The translations under genes were made by a program, and so were the position numbers. A stretch of DNA of 49,500 bases from CAYUUR01 sp964510235 (GTDB lineage: Bacteria > Patescibacteriota > Saccharimonadia > Saccharimonadales > CAYUUR01): assembly GCA_964510235.1 (NCBI GenBank), contig CAZEBF010000003.1, positions 1 through 49,500 of the forward strand, read 5' to 3'. The notes below the pieces were generated by a model. It was not told the DNA's origin. It saw only the letters and a program-made list of their open reading frames with translations, and ran no database searches. Below are positions 31,401 through 39,399 of the stretch, piece after piece (positions within the stretch are counted from its first letter, which is position 1; each line of letters starts with the position of its first letter).

Positions 31401-32920
31401 AGGTCGTGAACGACGGTAACTTTAGCGCCTAACGAGTTAAGCCGTTGTGCCAAATCTTCATAGCCACGGTTGATTGTATAGACGTTTCTTAACATTGAAG
31501 TACCTTCTGCAGCTAACATGCCAATCAGCAGTAGACTGGCAGGCCGAAGCGCAGGTGGTGTCACAACATCGGCTTTAGTGAACTTGGTAGGGCCGGTAAT
31601 GTAGACGCGGTGTGGGTCCGCCAACGTGACATTAGCACCAACTTTGTTCATCTCGGTGTAATAAATTGCGCGATTTTCGAACATCCAGTCGTGGATGAGT
31701 GTGCGGCCTTTGGCGCAAGCTACAATTGGCACAAAGTACGGAATACAGTCTGGATTAATGCCTGGCCACAGGTTTGGGTGCAGCTTATCGATTGGTGCAT
31801 GCAACTGGCCATTGTGCTTGTTGATTTCTATGTCGGCCAAGTTGATCACGCCATTACTGGCTTTATATCGCTCGCCAACAGTGAAAGGCAAGCCCATAGT
31901 CTTAAGTTTGAATAGCTCGAGACCAATCCAGTCAATTGGCACACGCTTGATGGTGATTTTAGAATTAGTTGTAACGGCCGTAGCAATAAAGAACATGGCT
32001 TCAATTGGGTCTTCGGTTGGCGCGAAAGTGACGTTTTTCTTGATGTGTGGCACGCCCGTGATTGATATGACCTGCGAGCCAAAGCCGTTGATCTTGACGC
32101 CAAGTTTTTGCAAGAACAAGCATAAGTCTTGCACCATGTAGTCGGCGCTAGCGGCTTGAATGGTTGTGGTGCCATTAGTACGTGCGGCGGCCATCAGTGC
32201 ATTATTTGTGACAGTATTGCCTGTTTCATACAACACAATGCGGTCTTTTGGTGTTTGCTTGTTTACTACGACTTCGTAGTGGCCTGTTTTGGCAGTAACA
32301 CCCATGCCAAATTGCTCCAGTGCAAACAGGTGTGGTGTTACGGTGCGCTCGCCGAGTTTGCAACCACCGGCATAGGGAATGTTAAACGAACTATAATCAT
32401 GTAGCAGCGGGCCGAGTAGCATTAGTACGCTCCTGGTCTTGCGGGCCGAAACTTTGTTGATCTTGGCAAGGTCTAGTTGTTCTGGACGGCGGATCTCTAT
32501 ATCATTGCCCGGCAGCCATTTTACTTTGACACCAATACTCTCAAGCACCTCAATAATACGGTAGACTTCTTCTATGCGAGGGAAGGACTTAAATTTGGTG
32601 ACGCCATAGTTCAGCAGGCTGGCGCACAGTAAGGCAACTGCGGCGTTTTTACTTTTCTTTAACTCAATTTCGCCATGCAGCTCGTGGCCACCCTCTACGC
32701 GGAGGTTAATACCGCCTTCGCCCAAGCTAATAATTTGTTTGTTAAGTACATCGCTAATGCGGCCAAGCGTCTCAAGGCTGAGATTTTGCTTGCCGTGTTC
32801 AATTCGATTAATGGCTGATTGGCTAGTTTTGAGTCGTTTAGCAAACTCTGCCTGTGTCAGACCGCGCTCTTGGCGTATCTGTGCAATAAGATTGCCGATT
32901 TTTTCGTTTGTGCTGAGCAT
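31397..32920 (-). CDS. murA: UDP-GlcNAc 1-carboxyvinyltransferase with N-terminal XRE helix-turn-helix
   Basis: 507 residues. Residues about 5-62 are a Cro/C1-type HTH (LIAQIRQERGLTQAEFAKRL, SQSAINRIEHGKQ). The MurA fold follows: catalytic-site Lys in KKSKNAAVAL (about 91) and the PEP-binding Cys in YAGGCKLGERTVTPH (Cys about 187), so it should be active and fosfomycin-sensitive in principle. First committed step of peptidoglycan synthesis. The fused HTH suggests DNA binding, perhaps autoregulation. TATAAT lies 8 nt before the ATG. Confidence 0.93.
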   Translation of the reverse strand: MLSTNEKIGNLIAQIRQERGLTQAEFAKRLKTSQSAINRIEHGKQNLSLETLGRISDVLNKQIISLGEGGINLRVEGGHELHGEIELKKSKNAAVALLCASLLNYGVTKFKSFPRIEEVYRIIEVLESIGVKVKWLPGNDIEIRRPEQLDLAKINKVSARKTRSVLMLLGPLLHDYSSFNIPYAGGCKLGERTVTPHLFALEQFGMGVTAKTGHYEVVVNKQTPKDRIVLYETGNTVTNNALMAAARTNGTTTIQAASADYMVQDLCLFLQKLGVKINGFGSQVISITGVPHIKKNVTFAPTEDPIEAMFFIATAVTTNSKITIKRVPIDWIGLELFKLKTMGLPFTVGERYKASNGVINLADIEINKHNGQLHAPIDKLHPNLWPGINPDCIPYFVPIVACAKGRTLIHDWMFENRAIYYTEMNKVGANVTLADPHRVYITGPTKFTKADVVTPPALRPASLLLIGMLAAEGTSMLRNVYTINRGYEDLAQRLNSLGAKVTVVHDL

Positions 32921-33066
32921 TGGCCATAATTATATACCATATTTGATATCAGAAAAGTACTTTTTGCGCTAAATTGCAGTAACAGATAGAATACTTATAT
33001 GATCTAGTTGCTAAACACGATACACCCACTTTAGAGACCTCAGCAACCTAACTAAGGAATTACCGC

Positions 33067-34344
33067 ATGAACGACAAAGTTATTGACACATTACTCGCCG
33101 CCGAACTACAACGCCAGCGCCAAGGCTTGGAGCTTATTCCCAGCGAAAACTACGTAAGTAGCGACGTATTAAAAGCCAACGGCAGCGTGCTGACGAACAA
33201 ATACTCCGAAGGTTACCCCGGTCGGCGCTATTACGGAGGCCAAGAAAATACCGACAAAATTGAACAGCTGGCGATTGATCGAGCTAAACAACTGTTCAAT
33301 GCTGATCATGCCAATGTCCAGCCTCATTCTGGTGCTCCAGCTAACATTGCTGTGTATCAAGCGTGGCTAGAACCAGGTGACACCGTGATGGCCATGAAGC
33401 TTGATCACGGTGGTCACCTCACACATGGTCATCCCGTCACCAGTAGCGCCAAGCTCTATAACTTTGTCCGCTACGGCATCAAGGATCTAGAAACTGGCGA
33501 GATTGATTATGACGAGATGTATGCGGTCGCCAAGAAAGAAAAACCGAAGATCATCCTGGCAGGCTTCAGTGGTTATCCGCGCAATCTTGACTATGCAAAA
33601 TTTGCCGAGATTGGTAGGGAAGTCAATGCAGTTCTGATGGCAGACATGGCGCACATTGCCGGGCTGATTGCGGGTGGTGTGTCACCAAATCCATTTGACG
33701 CAGGTTTCCATATCATTACAACCACGACCCATAAGACACTACGAGGTCCGCGGGGTGGCTTGATACTGACCAAAGGAATGGCAGGTAATCCACTCAAGGC
33801 ACCAGAAAAAACGATCGAAAACTTACCAACCCTTATCGACCGCGAAGTTTTTCCGGGCTTTCAAGGCGGCCCACACATGCACACCATTGCTGCCAAAGCT
33901 GTGGCGTTCCAAGAAGCACTCCAGCCTGAATTCAAAACCTATGCACAAAACGTGGTTGATAACGCACATCGCTTGGCCGATGAGTTAATGAAACGAGGGT
34001 TTAAGTTAGTCACCAATGGCACCGACAACCACCTGATACAAATCGATATGAAAACGAGTCACGATATTGATGGCCGCGAAGCTCAAGACATCCTTGATAA
34101 GATTGGTTTAACTGCCAACTGTAACGCTATTCCAAACGATACCTTGCCTCCATTCCGGCCGAGTGGTTTACGTATTGGCACACCTGCAATTACTACTCGT
34201 GGATTACAGCCTGATGACATGGCGCAAATTGCTGACTGGATGCAGCAGGCTATACAAAAACGGAATGATTCTGCAGCACTGGATAAGCTAAAGACTGATG
34301 TTACGGCTTTTGCACTCAGCTTTCCACTGCCAAGCGATAACTAG
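33067..34344 (+). CDS. glyA: Serine hydroxymethyltransferase
   Basis: 425 residues. PLP lysine in TTTTHKTLRGPRGGLIL; other family motifs LIPSENYVS, YYGGQENTD, and GFQGGPHMH. Converts serine and tetrahydrofolate to glycine and 5,10-methylene-THF; pairs functionally with folA at 44761. AAGGA lies about 8 nt upstream, in a leader of about 60-70 nt. Stop shares CTAG with the convergent murB stop. Confidence 0.98.
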   Translation: MNDKVIDTLLAAELQRQRQGLELIPSENYVSSDVLKANGSVLTNKYSEGYPGRRYYGGQENTDKIEQLAIDRAKQLFNADHANVQPHSGAPANIAVYQAWLEPGDTVMAMKLDHGGHLTHGHPVTSSAKLYNFVRYGIKDLETGEIDYDEMYAVAKKEKPKIILAGFSGYPRNLDYAKFAEIGREVNAVLMADMAHIAGLIAGGVSPNPFDAGFHIITTTTHKTLRGPRGGLILTKGMAGNPLKAPEKTIENLPTLIDREVFPGFQGGPHMHTIAAKAVAFQEALQPEFKTYAQNVVDNAHRLADELMKRGFKLVTNGTDNHLIQIDMKTSHDIDGREAQDILDKIGLTANCNAIPNDTLPPFRPSGLRIGTPAITTRGLQPDDMAQIADWMQQAIQKRNDSAALDKLKTDVTAFALSFPLPSDN

Positions 34345-35399
34345 CTAAAATTGCCCAAGAAGCGAACTTCTGGCTCCAGATCGATGTCCAACTTTTCTTT
34401 AACAGTTCTGATAATTTCTTGCGCAACATCGTAGATTTGTTGTGAGGTGGCATCGCCAGTATTCTCGATCTTCAAGACGTGTTCTGGGTGCAGCCTGACA
34501 GGCCCCCAGGCTTGTCCACGCTTAAAACCGGCAGCTAACAAAACGTGGGCGGCTGATACGCGCAAGGCATCACCACTGTGCGCAGTATTTTGGGCCAGAA
34601 TTTGCTCCATAGAGATCTTGTTTTCTTCGTGTGAAATAATCTGGGTAGCTTGCTCCTTAGACACGACAGGATTGCGGAAAAACGAGCCCGCTGTTTTGTG
34701 CTCAGAGTTTGGCTCGAGCAATGAACCAGCCCGGTGCCGCGCTTCCATAATGATAGTTCGGCAGTGTTCAAGATTGTCTGGCGATATGCCGAGTTCAGTG
34801 GCGATTGCTAATGCTGAAGCATAGGTAAGTTCTTTTTTAGGAACATGACTCAAGCGGAAGGCAGCCCGCACAATCACAAATCGATTGAGCTTTTCGTTCT
34901 GGAAGTCGGAATAGCGATACTTGAGCCCCAGCTCATCTGCCCGCAGACAGTCGGTGATTGAAGGGTCGCCAGTTGTGTCGATTACCTCAACCCACTCTAG
35001 CGTGTCCGAGACTGCTTGTCCGTAGGCTGCGATATTACCGACGACTGCTGCACCAACAGTTCCAGGCACGCCGCTCGTACATTCAAGCCCCCAGGCATCA
35101 TGGGCGATTGCTTGCGTAACCAAATCATCCCAAGCTGCTCCAGCATCTGCAATAAAGAGAGGCTGGTCCTCCTCTTTTATCTCGATGCTTTTGTTCTGCA
35201 TCATGAGGGTGGTGCCAGATAGTCCTTGGTCAGAAATAAGTGTGTTAGCGCCAGAGCCAAGTAGCCACAAAGGTTTGTCATAGTTTTTGAGTACCTCATG
35301 GAGGTCGCCTGTCTGCTCAACAATCACTAGTTTGCTGGCTGGCCCGCCGGTTTGGAAGGAGGTGTAGGCGGCAAGTGGCTGGTTCTGCATAATCTTCAT
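34341..35399 (-). CDS. murB: UDP-N-acetylenolpyruvoylglucosamine reductase MurB
   Basis: 352 residues from the ATG at 35399; TATAAT (35407-35412, minus) is 7 nt upstream, leaderless. FAD-binding motifs LWLLGSGANTLISDQG and SGVPGTVGAAVVGNIAAYGQ; catalytic Ser in KTAGSFFRNPV; C-terminal EPEVRFLG. Type I MurB architecture. Reduces the MurA product to UDP-MurNAc. Stop overlaps the glyA stop by 4 bp. Confidence 0.96.
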   Translation of the reverse strand: MKIMQNQPLAAYTSFQTGGPASKLVIVEQTGDLHEVLKNYDKPLWLLGSGANTLISDQGLSGTTLMMQNKSIEIKEEDQPLFIADAGAAWDDLVTQAIAHDAWGLECTSGVPGTVGAAVVGNIAAYGQAVSDTLEWVEVIDTTGDPSITDCLRADELGLKYRYSDFQNEKLNRFVIVRAAFRLSHVPKKELTYASALAIATELGISPDNLEHCRTIIMEARHRAGSLLEPNSEHKTAGSFFRNPVVSKEQATQIISHEENKISMEQILAQNTAHSGDALRVSAAHVLLAAGFKRGQAWGPVRLHPEHVLKIENTGDATSQQIYDVAQEIIRTVKEKLDIDLEPEVRFLGNFS

Positions 35400-35484
35400 A
35401 CAACGTATTATACGCATGTTTGCTGACATATCTGCTGCTTGTGCTTGCAATCAACTGGGCAAGGGTCGTACCATAGTTGCAGCA

Positions 35485-36039
35485 ATGAGTGAGAAAAACA
35501 CCGAACGACCATATAAAGATCTTGGCAATAAGCTCAAGTCACTGCGTGTTCGATTACAAGAAAGTATTGCAGACGTGTCCGGTGCTGTAGAAATTAATGC
35601 CGATTTATTACTGCGCATAGAAGCTGGTTTTGTTAAGCCAACCGAAGATATTTTGCTGCTGCTAATGACGCACCTTGATGTGCAGGAGGAAGATGCCAGC
35701 AAACTGTGGAAGCTGGCTGGCTACAGTACCGATAATTTTGAGTCTCGTAGCAACCCAGATGCAGCAGCTAACCAGCCACAAGTGTTTATGGTGGTTTCGC
35801 AAGACACTCGTGTGCAGTACACCGACATGGTCAATGTGACCGTCAATGATTACGGCGTGGTGCTAAACTTTATGCAAAAAGCTGGGCCTGGTCAGCCGCA
35901 ACTGATTTCGCGTTTTGGTATGAGCAAAGATCACGCTCGTAGTATGATTCATGTTTTGCAAACAACGCTTGATCAAGCCGAACAGCCAGCCAAACAGCTT
36001 GGCCAAAAAAACACAACAGACGAATCATCCCAGCATTGA
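35485..36039 (+). CDS. XRE-type HTH protein fused to DUF3467-like domain
   Basis: 184 residues from the ATG at 35485 (CATAGT 7 nt upstream). An in-frame ATG at 35416 with its own TATTAT would add 23 residues and cannot be ruled out. N-terminal HTH at about 12-65 (LGNKLKSLRVRLQESIADVS, NADLLLRIEAG). The C-terminal part (TDMVNVTVNDYGVVLNF and FGMSKDHARSMIHVLQ) looks like DUF3467. Divergent from murB, so it may regulate it; that is inference. Confidence 0.78.
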   Translation: MSEKNTERPYKDLGNKLKSLRVRLQESIADVSGAVEINADLLLRIEAGFVKPTEDILLLLMTHLDVQEEDASKLWKLAGYSTDNFESRSNPDAAANQPQVFMVVSQDTRVQYTDMVNVTVNDYGVVLNFMQKAGPGQPQLISRFGMSKDHARSMIHVLQTTLDQAEQPAKQLGQKNTTDESSQH

Positions 36040-36051
36040 TAAGCTTGTGCC

Positions 36052-36501
36052 ATGAAAAGAAGTCAGTCCCACGAGATGCAGACAGCCGTTCCGATCGAAC
36101 ACCGCTCTTGGGGTGATATTGGTAAGTGGCTTGTGGTGCACATGGGTCGTTGGGCGGTGATTAGCTCTTTTGTTGGCACATCACTTTACCTGGCCGGAAC
36201 AAATATCGTTGAAGACTCTAAGGATATTGTCAGTGATCCAGTAGCTGAGCAGGGTGCTATTTTGAACGCCACACTTGAAGAGAGTATCAAAGACAATCCT
36301 ACCCTCAAAAAAGTAGAGAAAACGGCAACTGAGGTTGATGGCAAGATCTCATCAATCTCGGGTGATGTGGATGGGCTCAAAACCATATTGCGCGAAGAGT
36401 ATGGAATTGACCTCGATAAAGAAAAAGCAGAACCAACTGAAGAAGCTGGGCCAGTGCTGCCACCTAACACCTTGCCACCACTGGTAGATTTTGGAGGATA
36501 A
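36052..36501 (+). CDS. Unknown membrane protein, partner of the HTH-DUF3467 gene
   Basis: 149 residues. One hydrophobic segment at about 33-52 (MGRWAVISSFVGTSLYLAG), then an acidic, coiled-coil-prone tail (KKVEKTATEVDGKISSISGD) and a Pro-rich end. No family recognised. It follows the HTH gene by 12 bp, so the two are probably co-transcribed. Confidence 0.65.
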   Translation: MKRSQSHEMQTAVPIEHRSWGDIGKWLVVHMGRWAVISSFVGTSLYLAGTNIVEDSKDIVSDPVAEQGAILNATLEESIKDNPTLKKVEKTATEVDGKISSISGDVDGLKTILREEYGIDLDKEKAEPTEEAGPVLPPNTLPPLVDFGG

Positions 36502-36506
36502 TCTGT

Positions 36507-36512
36507 TATAAT
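36507..36512 (+). promoter_or_regulatory. -10 element (TATAAT) of tRNA-Arg(TCG)
   Basis: TATAAT followed by AGTCACCTGTTATA; about 21 nt upstream of the tRNA. Confidence 0.55.
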
Positions 36513-36533
36513 AGTCACCTGTTATACAATCAT

Positions 36534-36610
36534 GCACCGGTAGCTCAGCGGATTAGAGCATCTGTCTTCGGAACAGAGGGTCGGGGGTTCGAATCCCTCC
36601 CGGTGTACCA
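36534..36610 (+). tRNA. tRNA-Arg (TCG)
   Basis: Acceptor GCACCGG pairs with CCGGTGT (G1-T72 wobble), CCA encoded. Anticodon stem TCTGT/ACAGA with loop CTTCGGA gives TCG. T-arm GGGGG-TTCGAAT-CCCTC. Confidence 0.93.
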
Positions 36611-36648
36611 ATGAAAAAGCCGCCCAAATGGGCGGCTTTTTCATTGGT
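36607..36648 (+). terminator. Intrinsic terminator of tRNA-Arg(TCG)
   Basis: A perfect 19-bp inverted repeat around AAAT: 36607-36625 pairs with 36630-36648. The core is AAGCCGCCC/GGGCGGCTT followed by T-run; the left arm begins with the tRNA ACCA. Confidence 0.92.
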
Positions 36649-36784
36649 CTGCCGTTTGAATTCGAGCTCCCGACCATAAGGGTTGGAGTGAGGCATGTCT
36701 CAAGGAAATCTTCTCTTGCAGACTGGTCTGCAAAGACGAAATTTCGGGTCTGCCAAAGGCAGGTTGAATCCCTCCGCCGGTACC
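36649..36784 (+). repeat. tRNA-linked module, type B, after tRNA-Arg(TCG), degenerate
   Basis: Imperfect inverted T-arm copy (ATTCGAGCTCCCGACC, ATAA, GGGTTGGAG), a T-loop insert with CAAGGAAATCTTCTC, hairpin TTGCAGAC-TG-GTCTGCAA and AGACGAAATTTCGGG, then TTGAATCCCTCCGCCGGTACC (last part of a diverged tRNA 3' end at 36764-36784). Same layout as after tRNA-His but with several substitutions in the tRNA copy. Confidence 0.75.
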
Positions 36785-36910
36785 GCGAAAATGTCTCAGC
36801 CTGTTGTGGAGGTTTTCCGTACAATGGCAAGAGAAACTACCAATTTTGTCATGCTTATGTCTATTGTTGTCACAGATCCACCGTGTTACATTAAGCTTAG
36901 AGGTAAAACA

Positions 36911-37588
36911 ATGAGAAAAATTAATCAAAATGGGTTCAGCGTCATTGAAGGCCTGATAGCTATAGTAGTGATTGTCGTAATTGGACTTGCCGGTTGGCTA
37001 GTGTATCAACGAAACAATGATACTCGCGATCAAACCACGGCAACAGTTGCGCCCCTGCCACCTGAAACGTATCAACGTACCAAAAATGTTCCGGCTGACT
37101 GGACGGAGTATACAAATGACGAGTACGGCTTTAGATTTGTGTATCCTGCTGGCTGGAAGATCGAAGCTTTTAAAGTACCTGATGGTGCGAAACCTTCTGA
37201 CGAGGATCCAGCCAAGGAAAATGACTTTGCGGTTGACTTCCGTCCAACTAGTGATGGAGAGATGGTTGTCCAGCATTCTTTTCGTGTTACACATCAATCA
37301 CTTAATGGTGCTATTGCTGAGCGAAAACGGATCGTTGCTAATACTCGGTCATCTGATGATGGCGTCATACTGAAGATTACCAATGAAAAGCGATATATAT
37401 TTGATGATTACGACATGGTTCGTATTGATATGGAATCAGATGATGGCACGCCACCAAACAGCTATTCAACAGAATTCTATATTCAAGCTGATGACAAAGT
37501 CTATGTGTTTGATAGTGGTTTTCAGGACAAAAAACTCCAAACAGACGACGAACTCATGACAGTCTTTGAGTCTATCAGAATTCGGTAA
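36911..37588 (+). CDS. Prepilin-like protein with PsbP-like domain
   Basis: 225 residues from the ATG at 36911, AGAGG 8 nt upstream; the longer open frame crosses the tRNA module and is not used. Type III signal NQNGFSVIEGLIAIVVIVVI, with Glu at +5. After about residue 55, WTEYTNDEYGFRFVYPAGWK is typical of PsbP-like lipoprotein or sigma-factor-linked domains. Likely a minor pilin or membrane-retained pseudopilin; it is away from the pil locus. Confidence 0.78.
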   Translation: MRKINQNGFSVIEGLIAIVVIVVIGLAGWLVYQRNNDTRDQTTATVAPLPPETYQRTKNVPADWTEYTNDEYGFRFVYPAGWKIEAFKVPDGAKPSDEDPAKENDFAVDFRPTSDGEMVVQHSFRVTHQSLNGAIAERKRIVANTRSSDDGVILKITNEKRYIFDDYDMVRIDMESDDGTPPNSYSTEFYIQADDKVYVFDSGFQDKKLQTDDELMTVFESIRIR

Positions 37589-37654
37589 TATTGAGCCTAA
37601 GTGTTCGCTATAGCTCTGCAGCTTTCACACGAGACTGGCCCACAATCAACCGCC

Positions 37655-39061
37655 TCAGATGCCTAGCTGAGCTTTCAGATCAGCTCGTTCGGCACTGGTT
37701 GGCCAAGCGTTGAATTTGCAGCCCTGTAAGTTGATGGATTGTTGCTGCATGACTGGTGCAGGTTGGCCAGCGCCACCACAGAACCGGTGATAAAAGCCAA
37801 ACCAGTGACCGGTCTCGTGATTGATAACCATTGATCGGTATTCATCTAAAGACCCGCCTGCAGCATTCCAGGCTGGACTAGCATTTTGCCAACGGTCATA
37901 GTTGATAACGACATTTGAGCCAACTCGGCAGCTCCACATTGAGTCACAGATTGCACCAAAGCTTGGCATCTGGCTGGCCGCACTCAGCCAGACCGTGAAG
38001 TCACAGCCATTACTGACTTCAATAAGCGCTAATGCACCATCCAATCCCCAGCCACGCTTGTCGCTAAAGGTGCTTACAAGCTTACTGCGCATAGCGCCCA
38101 AGTTTGAGTTAGCAACACCTTTGGCGGCAACACAGTAGCTAATGGTCCGTTTGGCAATCTGCTTCTCGAGTGTGATGGTGGTGTCTTTCTGAGCTTTTAC
38201 CGCCGCTAGGGACGCTGAGCTAGCGGGTGTTAGATTCCCAACGGTGATTCCAAAGCCTGCGCCAACGGCTGCAATTTGCTGGCTAATAGCGGCCGCACTC
38301 GGTTCATAGGTCGCACCACTACGGATAAAAATTGTAGCTGTATCGAGCGTTTTTTGTTTGCCAGCGTACTGATAGGTCACCTTCACGCCTGCTTGTTTAC
38401 GTACTGTCTGCAAACTAGCGTCAAGAGTAGAAGCAGTAACTTTTGCGGGCATGGTTTCGAGCGGCAGCTCTATGAGACTGCTCAGATCACCAGGGTTACT
38501 AAAGTACGCTTGTGTGGCTATTGCATTAACTCTTTTGCCGTCAGACTCCTTTTTTATCTCAAAGCTCCGCTTGACCTGCACAATCTGTGCGTCCTTTGGC
38601 TCGGTTGCATACTTTTTATTAAGCGCAGTGATGCGTTCGCTGAGTTTTGAGCCATCTAAGGAGTACGAGGCTAGTGCTACCGGTGGGTTGATAAGGTTTG
38701 CAATTGGCATCCAAGACCGGGCAGCACGAATAGTCTGACTGGTCTTACTCACATCGACCGCCACGCCAAGGTCTGTAGGAGGTAGACTAACCTCAGAATC
38801 ATTAATTTTCATTTTGAGCTGATCAGGAACCAGTTTTTGCTCGGTAACCTTTTGCTCGAGGTTGCTGTATTGTACAGTTCCGAGCGGCTTGGCGTTCAAA
38901 GTTGTTCCTGGATAGGTCCGGCTTGCGAACACGCCCAGCAACACCAGGTTAATAAGCACAAAGCCACCTACAAGTAACGCAACAGCCAGCTGGAATCGCT
39001 TGCTACGTAGCGTCTGTTTGATTACTCTCAGTAGTGATTTAATTCTGGCACGAAATGTCAT
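37655..39061 (-). CDS. Membrane-anchored DUF3152-type metzincin protease
   Basis: 468 residues. Basic N-terminus, membrane helix at about 26-48, a roughly 250-residue exported region with similarity to YoaR/VanW-associated peptidoglycan-binding repeats (ASTLDASLQTVRKQAGVKVT, in part), then a DUF3152-like catalytic domain. The zinc motif HETGHWFGFYH fits HExxHxxGxxH exactly. Six Cys in the domain probably form disulfides. Surface protease; target unknown. TACTAT lies 7 nt before the ATG, leaderless. Confidence 0.85.
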   Translation of the reverse strand: MTFRARIKSLLRVIKQTLRSKRFQLAVALLVGGFVLINLVLLGVFASRTYPGTTLNAKPLGTVQYSNLEQKVTEQKLVPDQLKMKINDSEVSLPPTDLGVAVDVSKTSQTIRAARSWMPIANLINPPVALASYSLDGSKLSERITALNKKYATEPKDAQIVQVKRSFEIKKESDGKRVNAIATQAYFSNPGDLSSLIELPLETMPAKVTASTLDASLQTVRKQAGVKVTYQYAGKQKTLDTATIFIRSGATYEPSAAAISQQIAAVGAGFGITVGNLTPASSASLAAVKAQKDTTITLEKQIAKRTISYCVAAKGVANSNLGAMRSKLVSTFSDKRGWGLDGALALIEVSNGCDFTVWLSAASQMPSFGAICDSMWSCRVGSNVVINYDRWQNASPAWNAAGGSLDEYRSMVINHETGHWFGFYHRFCGGAGQPAPVMQQQSINLQGCKFNAWPTSAERADLKAQLGI

Positions 39062-39138
39062 TCCCTATATAGTATGACACTTCCAGTGATAGGGCCATTT
39101 TGATTCTGCTAGCAAGTCGTCTTTGATACTATAGCTGT

Positions 39139-39396
39139 ATGAATGATTTTGATCGACGACTTAGGGCAGTTGAGACACGCAATGCACGTGTTGAGTCAGA
39201 CAAAGCTTGGGAAGTGAGCTTGACTCGCCGCTTTTTTATCGCTGCCATTACATATCTGTTCATCGGATTATACCTGAGCTGGCTTGATGTAGCTGAACCG
39301 TGGCTTAACGCAGTCGTACCAATGGTCGGCTTCATGCTGTCTACTTTAGCGCTACGCTCTATCAAAACTTTTTGGTCGAGTAAACGGAGAAGTTGA
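39139..39396 (+). CDS. Small two-helix membrane protein, unknown
   Basis: 85 residues. Charged N-terminus (DRRLRAVETRNARVESD), two helices at about 31-48 and 55-73, basic end. No family recognised. TACTAT 6 nt before the ATG. Three bp before the HEAT-like gene, so probably co-transcribed. Confidence 0.65.
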   Translation: MNDFDRRLRAVETRNARVESDKAWEVSLTRRFFIAAITYLFIGLYLSWLDVAEPWLNAVVPMVGFMLSTLALRSIKTFWSSKRRS

Positions 39397-39399
39397 ATT

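Noticed and set aside
18571..36784. Group I intron or split-tRNA explanation for the tRNA modules
   Set aside because: All five tRNAs are complete before the module, the insert is only 53-86 nt, and no intron core or second 5' half is seen.
18571..36784. Ordinary integrative element with integrase
   Set aside because: No integrase or other gene fits between the duplicated ends (less than 185 bp); only a non-autonomous element would be possible.
36695..36910. N-terminal extension of the prepilin at 36911
   Set aside because: It covers the type B module and puts 72 residues before the prepilin signal, which must be near the N-terminus.
37589..37654. Terminator between the convergent genes
   Set aside because: I could not find a stable stem with a T-run.
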